DNA of 64,000 nucleotides, from assembly GCA_019429465.1 (NCBI GenBank), contig JAHYIV010000002.1, positions 62,001 to 126,000 of the forward strand, read 5' to 3'. Position numbers and translations under genes: made by a program. The DNA is from Desulfoarculaceae bacterium (GTDB lineage: Bacteria > Desulfobacterota > Desulfobulbia > Desulfobulbales > Desulfocapsaceae). This document shows, one piece after another, positions 55,590 through 64,000 of this stretch (positions are counted from its first letter, which is position 1; each line of letters starts with the position of its first letter). The notes under the pieces were generated by a model. The model was not told where the DNA came from. It worked only from the letters and a program-made list of their open reading frames with translations, and made no database searches.

Positions 55590-57854
55590 CTAGAAACCCT
55601 TAAATGGGTTAGGACCAAGTTCAACAATCTCATCAACAAAGTCATTGATGAGTTTGGGGATGGTATCATAGTCGGTAATTGAAACCTGATCAGAACGTAC
55701 ACGCTCAGGCTCAAGTCCGAGGGTGGAGAGGGAATCGCCTATGTTTTCCATACGCTTACTGGCAATCTCAGAGCCCTTGACAAAATGGCATTGATAATCG
55801 TCACCATATTTACAGCCAAGAAGCATGGCGCCGTCCATACCGGCAGAGAGCAAGTCACGGACCCAGGACATATTCACAGAGCCAAGACAGCGAACAGGCA
55901 CGACACGGACCATATGATTCAGTTTGTTGCGCCTCATACCAGCCATATCCAAGGCAGGATAGGCATCATTCTCACAGGCAAAGATGACAATACGTAATTT
56001 ATCTTCATCATCTTCAGGGACATCTATGGCCTTAAGCATGGAACCTATGAGATCGATATTATAATCCTTGAAACCGATAATACGCTCAGGGCAGGCTCCC
56101 ATACAGGTACCGCATCGACGGCAACGCGTTGGATTCGGTAATGGAGTACCCTTGGCATCATCATCAAGGGCACCAAACGGACACTCCTCCGTACAACGCT
56201 TACACTGGGTACAACGTTGCATAAAGAATTCTGGATAGGTCTTATCACCTGAACGTGGATGAACCGACACACCGCGATCGGCAGACTCAATACACTGAAT
56301 CGCCTTCAATGCGGCACCTGTGGCATCATCAATGGTCTCTTCCATGTTCATGGCCTTGCGCACACCGCCACAGGTATAAACACCGGTACGACGGGTCTCG
56401 TACGGAAAGCAGATAAAATGAGAATCGGCATAGCCATCAAAAAGGCCAAGATCCAGGAAAGCCGGTCCTTGACGATAGGCCAGATTAATTGAACTCTCAA
56501 ATTTTGTCGTTGGCACCATACCGGCGGCCAGGACCACCAGATCAACATCAAGATTCAGATCTTCACCAAGCAGGGTATCTTTCGCGGTTACCGTACAGCC
56601 ATTGCCGGCAGCCACAACCCCGGTCACCGCTGCCTTGGTCAGAAAGATCCCGTCATCCTGCTGAATCCCCTTGTAAAACAGCTCCATATGACCTGGAGTG
56701 CGCATGTGCTGATAGAGGATATAGGCCTTGGCATCGCTGTTATTCTCGCGCACATATTTGGCCTGCTTGAGGGCAACCATGGAGGTTACAGAGTTACAAT
56801 AGGGAAAATCCTGATCATGCTCTTCACCACCCGGGCTCATGATAAAGGCAACGGAATTAATGCCGGAGAGTTTGTTCTCCTTGGCCATCTTCTCGAACTG
56901 GGCGTTGGTGACTACCTTCTCATTCACTCCATAGCCAAGATGGGTAAACTCAGAAACGTCAGCCGGCACCCAACCGGTGGCCAGGACAACCGCACCAAAT
57001 TTTTGGGCATCGGGATTTCCCTCAGCATACGGCTTCAGGCCGAGATTGGGATCTTCCAACTGACCCTTGCTGATTAGGTCCTGCTCATCAACACCGACCT
57101 TGGCTGGCGCATCCCACTCTGTTTTTGTGCCGGCAGCCTTGAGAGTCACCCCAAAGTCGCCAGGAGCTCCACCAATACGGGCAACCTCGGTATCGGTCTT
57201 GACCGTAATGTTGGCATCCGCTTCAACCGCGGCAACCATTGTAGCGATGGAGTTTGGCTCAAGCTCGGTATAAGGAAGTTTTGTTGGAAACTGCTTGGCC
57301 CAGCCGAGGGCCTTGCCGCCGAGTTTATCAGTCTTCTCGATAATCGTTACCTTGCTTCCAGCCTTTGAGGCCTCAAGGGCCGCGGTCATGCCGGCGATAC
57401 CACCACCCATCACCAGGATCTCCTTGTTCAGGGTATCCATCTGAAATGGTTCAGGCAGTTCGGTCTTTTTGGCACGGGCACAGGCCATACGAATATAGTC
57501 GCTGGCCGTTTCTTGCAACCACTCCTTATGTGCGTCCTCTTTTCCTTCCTCAGCAACGCCGGCTGACCAGATCACCTGCTCACGCAGATTCGCACGGACA
57601 GTGATCTTGTCGTCACCAAAGTTAAATTCATTCTGCATGACCCGGGGAGAACAGGCACAGATCGTTGCCACATTTACCCCGTTTTCAGTCATGTCATTTT
57701 CAATAAGTGCTCGTCCATCTGCACCACAGAGATATGAATGATCCTTGCAGTCCATGGACAACTCACTGGTAAGCAGCGTTTTCAGCCCTTCAATATCGAG
57801 GGCTTCGCCGATGCCGCAACCTGTACATATATAGGCACAATATTTTTTATCCAT
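55590..57854 (-). CDS. qmoB: QmoB (HdrA-like flavoprotein with MvhD-like C-terminus)
   Basis: MDKKYCAYICTGCGIGEALD...ILVMGGGIAGMTAALEASKAG; two 4Fe-4S motifs CTQCKRCTEECPFGAL / CRRCGTCMGACPERI; MvhD-like C-terminal domain. Confidence 0.95.
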   Translation of the reverse strand: MDKKYCAYICTGCGIGEALDIEGLKTLLTSELSMDCKDHSYLCGADGRALIENDMTENGVNVATICACSPRVMQNEFNFGDDKITVRANLREQVIWSAGVAEEGKEDAHKEWLQETASDYIRMACARAKKTELPEPFQMDTLNKEILVMGGGIAGMTAALEASKAGSKVTIIEKTDKLGGKALGWAKQFPTKLPYTELEPNSIATMVAAVEADANITVKTDTEVARIGGAPGDFGVTLKAAGTKTEWDAPAKVGVDEQDLISKGQLEDPNLGLKPYAEGNPDAQKFGAVVLATGWVPADVSEFTHLGYGVNEKVVTNAQFEKMAKENKLSGINSVAFIMSPGGEEHDQDFPYCNSVTSMVALKQAKYVRENNSDAKAYILYQHMRTPGHMELFYKGIQQDDGIFLTKAAVTGVVAAGNGCTVTAKDTLLGEDLNLDVDLVVLAAGMVPTTKFESSINLAYRQGPAFLDLGLFDGYADSHFICFPYETRRTGVYTCGGVRKAMNMEETIDDATGAALKAIQCIESADRGVSVHPRSGDKTYPEFFMQRCTQCKRCTEECPFGALDDDAKGTPLPNPTRCRRCGTCMGACPERIIGFKDYNIDLIGSMLKAIDVPEDDEDKLRIVIFACENDAYPALDMAGMRRNKLNHMVRVVPVRCLGSVNMSWVRDLLSAGMDGAMLLGCKYGDDYQCHFVKGSEIASKRMENIGDSLSTLGLEPERVRSDQVSITDYDTIPKLINDFVDEIVELGPNPFKGF

Positions 57855-57857
57855 TGA

Positions 57858-59120
57858 TTACGACCTCCTGGAAACCTGAATTGCCTTTAAGGCAGCAGCA
57901 GTAGATGACTGGTTAGTGGTGACAACATCAGCGGCCTTACGAGCACAGCCAGCTGCAATCATACCCTTTTCTGAATCAGAGATGATAAAACCACTGTTAT
58001 CGATGGCCAGGGCAACAGGTGAGCCCTGCACAGCCAGAGAAGGCTGCATCCCGGTTGCCAGAACTGCCATGTCAACTTTCTGTCTAATTTTCTCACCTGT
58101 CACCGCATTTTCAGCGACAACGGTAACTCCACCATCTGCTTCAGGGATAATCTCTGCGACCTTTCCCTTGATGAAGGTCGAATTCGGATCGTCCATCAGC
58201 TTCTCACGGAATTTCTCATATTTCCCGGGCGTCCTCAGATCGATATAGAAGACATAGATCTTGGCCTCAGGATAGCGCTCGCGAATATAGGTCATCTGCT
58301 TGAATGTGGCCATGCAGCAGACATAGGAACAGTACTCCAGGTGATTCTCGTCCCTTGAACCAGCACACTGAACAAAGGCAAAGGACTCGGGCTCCTTGCC
58401 ATCTCCTGGGCGGATAATGGCGCCATCGGTTGGACCGCCGGGAGCTGCCATCCGCTCGATCATCATATTGGTGACAATGGCCTGAGACTGTCCAAATTTC
58501 AGGTTATCCATTTTGGTTGGATCATAAGGGGTCCAGCCAGTCGCCCAGATAATGGCCGCAACTTTGATGACCTTGGTCTCCAACTGCATATCCAGATCAA
58601 CAGCATTATACTTGCAGGCAGCTTTTACAGCTGCAGCACCGGCTGCGGACAGGGCCGCCTTGTTAATCACATAACGACGCGGGAAGGCCATCTCATGAGG
58701 GAGATAGGCAGCCTTGCTCTTATTCATGCCGAAGTTGAATTCGTTATCAATCTCATCCGGACAGGCGATGGTACATTCGCCACAGGCAGTGCAATTGGCG
58801 TTGACATAACGTGGCGCTGTTTCCAATGTCACTTCATAATTCCCGGGGCCACCCGTTACCGACTTTACGGTGGTCAAGGTATAAGGCCGAATCCTGCGAT
58901 TATCCTTTACCCGTTTAAAGTTGATCTCAAGTCCACAGCTTGGTGGACACAGCTTGGGAAAATATTGGTTAAGCTGTGCTACCCGACCACCGAAGTAGGC
59001 GTTCTTTTCGACCAGAAAAACATCATTACCGACTTCAGCGGCCTCAAGGGCCGATGTCAGCCCGCTGATACCACCGCCTACGACCAAAATTGCACCTGAG
59101 GTGCCTTGCTCGTCAGTCAT
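57858..59120 (-). CDS. qmoA: QmoA (HdrA-like flavoprotein)
   Basis: ILVVGGGISGLTSALEAAEVGNDVFLVEKNAYFGGRVAQLNQYFPKLCPPSCGLEINFKRV. Confidence 0.95.
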   Translation of the reverse strand: MTDEQGTSGAILVVGGGISGLTSALEAAEVGNDVFLVEKNAYFGGRVAQLNQYFPKLCPPSCGLEINFKRVKDNRRIRPYTLTTVKSVTGGPGNYEVTLETAPRYVNANCTACGECTIACPDEIDNEFNFGMNKSKAAYLPHEMAFPRRYVINKAALSAAGAAAVKAACKYNAVDLDMQLETKVIKVAAIIWATGWTPYDPTKMDNLKFGQSQAIVTNMMIERMAAPGGPTDGAIIRPGDGKEPESFAFVQCAGSRDENHLEYCSYVCCMATFKQMTYIRERYPEAKIYVFYIDLRTPGKYEKFREKLMDDPNSTFIKGKVAEIIPEADGGVTVVAENAVTGEKIRQKVDMAVLATGMQPSLAVQGSPVALAIDNSGFIISDSEKGMIAAGCARKAADVVTTNQSSTAAALKAIQVSRRS

Positions 59121-59338
59121 ACCATTCCTCCATTAATACTCTTAATATTTACTTTGAAGGTCTTTCTGCCCTGCTCACATCAGTGTGCATAAAAACACCA
59201 AAGACATCAATTCCTGACCAACTCCATCATCTCCTACAATCTTCCTACTCAGCTAACTAACTTAAGAGAAAACAAAAAGTTCCACTGAAAAATACGAAAA
59301 AATTATTCAAAGCATCTCTCTTTTGTAACTCATCCACA

Positions 59339-59379
59339 TCAAAGGGGCACAAAATACCTTTGACCCGAATCAATCACAA
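59339..59379 (-). promoter_or_regulatory. candidate qmoA promoter with inverted repeat
   Basis: Minus strand TTGTGA-17 nt-TATTTT; inverted repeat TCAAAGG-N11-CCTTTGA brackets the -10. Confidence 0.4.
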
Positions 59380-59386
59380 TACATAG

Positions 59387-59428
59387 AAAAAATCTCCAGG
59401 AATCCGAAGACTCCTGGAGATTTTTTTT
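59387..59428. terminator. bidirectional intrinsic terminator downstream of aprA
   Basis: AAAAAATCTCCAGGA-ATCCGAAGAC-TCCTGGAGATTTTTT, perfect 15-bp stem. Confidence 0.92.
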
Positions 59429-59457
59429 ATTCCATCATGAAACCAGGTTCTAAAATC

Positions 59458-61476
59458 TTAGATCCAGGGATCGGTCTCTACGATGTTGATACACTCGACC
59501 TTCTCACACAGCCAATCCTGGGTCTCAGGATTAAAGGTGGAGTTAACGAAACACTTCCAGTTTTCGTCATCAACCGCTGGGAAGTCAGAGCGATAGTAGA
59601 ATCCTGGGTAGCGGGATTCTTTACGGAACTCAATGTGACGAATATGGGTCTCTACACACCAGATACGATGGTAGTTCTCCCAAGCACGAAGAAGCTCATG
59701 GAGATCGCCTGCTGCCATCTTCTCTGAATCTTCACGGAGCATTTTCAGAAGGTCAAGACAGATATTGAGAAGTTTACCGGAGGTCATGTAATAGGTAGCA
59801 ACGCCACCACCATACTCATCGGTGGCCTTCATCAAACGCATCATGATACCTGCTGGTTTGCAGAAATTAGGATTCACGTTTGAAGATGTGGAGGCGCCGA
59901 CAAACTCATGATAACGGCGAACTGGTGCGTAGATCTCATCCGCAAGTTCCTGAGGAGTCTGCTTCAGTTCGGGTTTGAAATCAGGATTGTCACGACAGAA
60001 TTTCACCATCTGCTTGGCAACAATACGGCCCTCTGCATGGGAACCGGAAGAGAACTTATGACCGGATGCGCCGACACCATCACCAGCGGTGAAGAGTCCA
60101 TCAACGGTGGTCATACGGTTATAGCCCCACTTGTACTTGTGGGAACGGGATGGATTCGCAACATCGGGAACCCAGGACTCGTCTGGACCAGAGGTCCAGA
60201 TACCACAGCATCCGGAGTGAGAACCGAGCATGTAGGGTTCAGTTGGCATAATCTCGGAACCAACCTTCTCTGGCTCGATGTTGGCACCAGCCCACAGGCC
60301 GGCCTGACCAATTGACATATCCAGGAAATCCTCCCAGGCCTCAGACTCAAGATGTTTCCAGTACTTCTTCACACCCTTCTCATCCATACCGGCAGCCTTC
60401 TTCGCATCAAGGAAGGCGTTCAGGGCAACATCGGTTGCCATGTAGATTGGACCACGTCCGGCCTTCAACTCGTTGATCATCAAATGATTCCGCAGACAGG
60501 TAGGGGTAACAGCAGAGGCGCCATAAGGCATGAACTTCGCAAGTTCCTCTTTTACTTCCGGGCTGTTGGCATAGAACTCACCAAGACCATTCTGTACCTT
60601 GGCCTTGAAGAGAAGGAACCAGGCACCAACAGGACCGTATCCATCCTTGAAACGGGCCGGGGTGAAACGATTCTCCATCATGGTCAGGGTAGCGCCGACC
60701 TGGGCACACATGGTGTAGGTGGAACCGGCATTCCATACTGGATACCAGGCACGACCCTTACCCTCACCGGTAGAGCGTGGGCGGAAAATATTAACCGCAC
60801 CACCGCAGGCAACGAGAGCAGTCTTGCAACGGAACACATGAACCTTGTTCTCACGGGTGGAGAAACCGACAGCACCAGCTATCTGGTTGGCCTTGTTCTT
60901 GTCGAGCAGCATCTTGACGATAAAGATACGTTCAAGGCAGTTGTCAGCACCAAGGGCAGCTTTGGCCGGCTCGGCGACGATGCACTTGTAAGACTCACCG
61001 TTGATCATGATCTGCCATTTACCGGTACGAACAGGAGTACCGCCTTCACGCAGGGACTTGGCAGGGGCAGCACCATCGAGAGTTTCACCATCGGCATCTT
61101 TCTTCCAGATCGGGAGGCCCCATTCTTCGAACAGCTTTACGGACTCATCAACGTGACGACCACAGTCATAGATCAGATCTTCACGAACAACACCCATGAG
61201 GTCATTACGAACCATCTTTACGTAATTCTCAATTGGGTTCTCACCGATGTAGGTATTGATAGCAGAAAGTCCCTGGGCAACAGCCCCGGAACGCTCCATG
61301 GCAGCCTTATCAACAAGGGTAATCTTCAGGTCAGCAGGTGCCCATTTCTTGATCTCAAATGCAGCACCACAGGCAGCCATACCGCCGCCAACGATAAGAA
61401 CGTCAACATCATGCTCGACGATCTCTGGATTCACGACGGCTGCAATCTCACCGTTTGGTTTATTTGGTAATGCCAT
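59458..61476 (-). CDS. aprA: adenylylsulfate (APS) reductase alpha subunit
   Basis: 672-aa FAD flavoprotein: VDVLIVGGGMAACGAAFEIKKWAPADLKITLVDKAAMERSGAVAQGLSAINTYIG. Confidence 0.97.
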   Translation of the reverse strand: MALPNKPNGEIAAVVNPEIVEHDVDVLIVGGGMAACGAAFEIKKWAPADLKITLVDKAAMERSGAVAQGLSAINTYIGENPIENYVKMVRNDLMGVVREDLIYDCGRHVDESVKLFEEWGLPIWKKDADGETLDGAAPAKSLREGGTPVRTGKWQIMINGESYKCIVAEPAKAALGADNCLERIFIVKMLLDKNKANQIAGAVGFSTRENKVHVFRCKTALVACGGAVNIFRPRSTGEGKGRAWYPVWNAGSTYTMCAQVGATLTMMENRFTPARFKDGYGPVGAWFLLFKAKVQNGLGEFYANSPEVKEELAKFMPYGASAVTPTCLRNHLMINELKAGRGPIYMATDVALNAFLDAKKAAGMDEKGVKKYWKHLESEAWEDFLDMSIGQAGLWAGANIEPEKVGSEIMPTEPYMLGSHSGCCGIWTSGPDESWVPDVANPSRSHKYKWGYNRMTTVDGLFTAGDGVGASGHKFSSGSHAEGRIVAKQMVKFCRDNPDFKPELKQTPQELADEIYAPVRRYHEFVGASTSSNVNPNFCKPAGIMMRLMKATDEYGGGVATYYMTSGKLLNICLDLLKMLREDSEKMAAGDLHELLRAWENYHRIWCVETHIRHIEFRKESRYPGFYYRSDFPAVDDENWKCFVNSTFNPETQDWLCEKVECINIVETDPWI

Positions 61477-61541
61477 ATTAATGTCTCCTTAAAATATTAA
61501 AAGAGTTTGTCTACAATTCTGCAGAAGATTTAGAGCCAGAA

Positions 61542-61961
61542 TTATTTCTTTGGAGTCGGCAGGGCAGACTCAAGGGCCAGACACTCATCGTCAAGGTTCG
61601 CGCCCATGGTACCTACGTATGCGTTAGCAGCACCTTCAGAGGTGGTACGAATCGGGAATTTGAAACGTTTCATGTTACCGTTACGGAATTTAACAGTCCA
61701 CATAATGTCCGACGCACTGCGCATTGGATGAACCTGGCCACCCATTGGTACAAAATCATCATACCCACGAACGAAAATTGCACCCTGTGGACAAATCTTA
61801 ACACAAGAATAGCACTCCCAGCAGGCATCCGGCTCCTGGTTGTAGGCCTTCATCTCTTCTTTGTTAAGCACCATCAGGTCGTTGGGACAAATGTACATAC
61901 AAGCTGTTTTGTCTCCACCCTTGCAACCATCGCACTTGGAAGGATCTACATAACTTGGCAT
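61542..61961 (-). CDS. aprB: adenylylsulfate reductase beta subunit
   Basis: MPSYVDPSKCDGCKGGDKTACMYICPNDLMVLNKEEMKAYNQEPDACWECYSCVKICPQGAIFVRGYDDFVPMGGQVHPMR. Confidence 0.97.
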   Translation of the reverse strand: MPSYVDPSKCDGCKGGDKTACMYICPNDLMVLNKEEMKAYNQEPDACWECYSCVKICPQGAIFVRGYDDFVPMGGQVHPMRSASDIMWTVKFRNGNMKRFKFPIRTTSEGAANAYVGTMGANLDDECLALESALPTPKK

Positions 61962-62153
61962 TAAACTACCTCCTTAGTTTATTTTTACTTTTGCGACCCA
62001 GAACCGACTGGGCCAACTTTAACTCCTACACGAAAAACATACACCTCACCCCATCACTATCCAGCGACAGGGAGGAAGTTTACAAACTGACAGCTATAAC
62101 CATAAAGACACAAATCACATAAAAATCATATTCAAAAATCAACACTGACAATA

Positions 62154-62215
62154 AAATGAACGGTCACTCATTTTCATAGGTTATAATTTATAGTTTGTTG
62201 CCAATAGATTGTCAA
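62154..62215 (-). promoter_or_regulatory. aprB: predicted aprBA promoter with downstream palindrome
   Basis: -35 TTGACA (62210-62215), 17-nt spacer, -10 TATAAA (62187-62192); then AATGAGTGACCGTTCATT imperfect palindrome (about 62155-62172). Confidence 0.65.
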
Positions 62216-62245
62216 GAAAATTAATTACCGAGACTCAACCAGGTA

Positions 62246-64000
62246 TTAATATGATTTCCTGACCAGAACCTCTCTTGGTTTGGCGCCATCAGCAGGACCT
62301 ACAATCCCTTCTTTCTCCATCAATTCGATCAACCGTGCTGCCCGATTATAACCAATCCGCAAACGGCGCTGCACCATTGAAATGGATGCCTGACCGGCCT
62401 CACATACCATGGCGATGGCCTCATCGTAACGTTCGTCGATGTCTTCAGCATTCTGCCCCGTAACGTTACACACCTCCTCTACCTCGGCCACAACCGAATC
62501 GTCATAGCTGGCACGCCCCTGACCTTTCAAAAAATCAACAATATGAGAAGTCTCCGCCTCTGAGATATAGGCGCCATGTATCCGTTGCAAAGGTCTTCCT
62601 GACGGCAGATAGAGCATATCCCCAGCTCCCAGAAGATGTTCAGCGCCAGAGGTATCTATAATCGTTCGTGAATCAATTTTTGATGCCACCTTAAAAGAGA
62701 TACGAGTGGGGAAATTAGCCTTGATAAGACCGGTCAACACATCTACTGAAGGACGCTGCGTTGCCAGGATAAGATGCATGCCAGCGGCCCTGGCCATCTG
62801 GGCCAGGCGGGCAATGGAAGACTCAACGTCTTTGGAGGCAACCATCATCAGATCAGCCAGCTCATCAACAATAATGACGATATATGGCAATCGTTCTTCG
62901 GCGGTCTCATTATAGGAGTCAAAGCCTTTCACCCTTGCCTCTTCCAGCAGACGGTAGCGCCGCTCCATTTCACGCACAGCCCACTGCAGGGCCCTGGAGG
63001 CAAGCTTTGGATCGACCACCACAGGGTGCAGCAGATGCGGAATCCCTTCATAGCCCGACAGTTCAATCCGCTTGGGATCGACCATCAGCAAGCGCACCTC
63101 ATCAGGGGTCGCGTTATAGAGCAGCGAAGAGATAATGGTATTAATGGCCACACTCTTGCCCGCTCCTGTGGCGCCGGCAATGAGAAGATGCGGCATCTTG
63201 GCCAGATCTGCAACAACAGGGTTTCCGACCACGTCAAGGCCAAGAGCAATGGAAAGTTTCGCTACCGAGGAACGGTACTTTTCCGTGGTCAGCAGGTCCC
63301 GTATGTACACCACCTGCCGGTCTTTATTGGGAATCTCTATACCGAGAGCGGCCTTCCCCGGCACCGAACCCACCACCCTGACAGATTGCGCCTTGAGGCC
63401 CAGGGCCAGATCATCGGCCAAGGCCACGATTTTATTAATCTTGACACCAGCGGCCGGTGCATACTCATAGGTCGTCACCACCGGTCCCGGCGAGATCCCG
63501 ACCACCTTGCCTGAAACGCCAAAGTTGATCAACTTCTGCTCGAGCTGTTTGGAAACCTTGTAGTACTCCTCCTTGTCCATCTTATGTTGTATCAACCCGG
63601 GTTTTTCGAGCAGGGACAAAGGAGGAAGACGCCACTCGCCCCGGGCAACGGGCCGCAGAGCAAAGACCTCATCTTCGCCTGACACCTCTGGCGCTGCCTT
63701 TGGTGATTCCTTGACAACCGGGACTGCGCTCAACAAAAATGGCGCAGACTCTACCGCGGGCCCCTCTATCTTTACAGACCTCTGTTCCCCGCCACGCTCA
63801 ACAAGTCCTGCCTGTCGCCTTATATTCTTCGATAACTCCTTTTTCCCCTCAATCGCTCTCAACCTTCCCCAGAAAAAAGAGGTCAGTCCATAAGGAGAAA
63901 AACGGGTAGAGAGCATGATGGAGAACGTCAAGATCAGCAATAAAAAGAGCACAGCACCTGGCCCACCCACCACTGAACGGAGCAGGCCCAGAACTGTTTT
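62246..64000 (-). CDS. ftsK: FtsK/SpoIIIE-family DNA translocase, 5' part outside window
   Basis: Walker A LLIAGATGAGKSVAINTIISSLLYNA, LMVDPKRIELSGYEGIPHLLHPVV, C-terminal gamma winged helix. The frame stays open upstream of the listed GTG start at 63973 to the window edge. Confidence 0.93.
   Translation of the reverse strand, partial: KTVLGLLRSVVGGPGAVLFLLLILTFSIMLSTRFSPYGLTSFFWGRLRAIEGKKELSKNIRRQAGLVERGGEQRSVKIEGPAVESAPFLLSAVPVVKESPKAAPEVSGEDEVFALRPVARGEWRLPPLSLLEKPGLIQHKMDKEEYYKVSKQLEQKLINFGVSGKVVGISPGPVVTTYEYAPAAGVKINKIVALADDLALGLKAQSVRVVGSVPGKAALGIEIPNKDRQVVYIRDLLTTEKYRSSVAKLSIALGLDVVGNPVVADLAKMPHLLIAGATGAGKSVAINTIISSLLYNATPDEVRLLMVDPKRIELSGYEGIPHLLHPVVVDPKLASRALQWAVREMERRYRLLEEARVKGFDSYNETAEERLPYIVIIVDELADLMMVASKDVESSIARLAQMARAAGMHLILATQRPSVDVLTGLIKANFPTRISFKVASKIDSRTIIDTSGAEHLLGAGDMLYLPSGRPLQRIHGAYISEAETSHIVDFLKGQGRASYDDSVVAEVEEVCNVTGQNAEDIDERYDEAIAMVCEAGQASISMVQRRLRIGYNRAARLIELMEKEGIVGPADGAKPREVLVRKSY

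Noticed and set aside
60352-61470. 372-aa plus-strand ORF opposite aprA
   Set aside because: Antisense shadow of a strongly conserved gene; no recognisable domain, low-complexity composition.

Overview
This 64 kb window is almost entirely core chromosome of a dissimilatory sulfate-reducing deltaproteobacterium. Lineage is inferred from aprBA-qmoABC plus the gene complement and looks Desulfobulbales-like; I could not verify it. From about 64,000 down to about 3,700 nearly every gene is on the minus strand: ftsK (partial) - aprB-aprA - qmoABC - tRNA-Thr/Tyr/Gly/Thr - tuf - rpmG - tRNA-Trp - secE-nusG-rplKAJL-rpoBC - rpsLG-fusA-tuf - S10/spc/alpha ribosomal operons with secY, map, infA and rpoA - YkgJ-like protein - rpsB-tsf-pyrH-frr-uppS-cdsA-dxr-rseP-tsaB-ispG-proS-relA/spoT - Smr protein - FKBP lipoprotein - a 54-aa Lys/Cys-rich ORF. 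The left 3.4 kb differs. It holds the start of a RACo-like (DUF4445) ASKHA gene on the minus strand. Divergent from it is a plus-strand unit in which lptG overlaps an uncharacterised Cys-containing protein, followed by a compact HgdC/BadF-type ASKHA ATPase that keeps both putative [4Fe-4S] cysteines. I see no CRISPR array, prophage, transposase or defence island. The most interesting signals are that ASKHA/Fe-S unit, a two-copy ~85-nt palindromic dispersed repeat with a compensatory stem change (one copy inside the spc operon), an interlocking inverted-repeat element upstream of proS, candidate operators at the aprBA and qmoABC promoters, a hairpin splitting qmoB from qmoC, and two tuf genes differing at one nucleotide. 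Several short or edge-truncated genes are missing from the ORF track (rpmJ, rpmG, the 54-aa ORF, the RACo-like gene).
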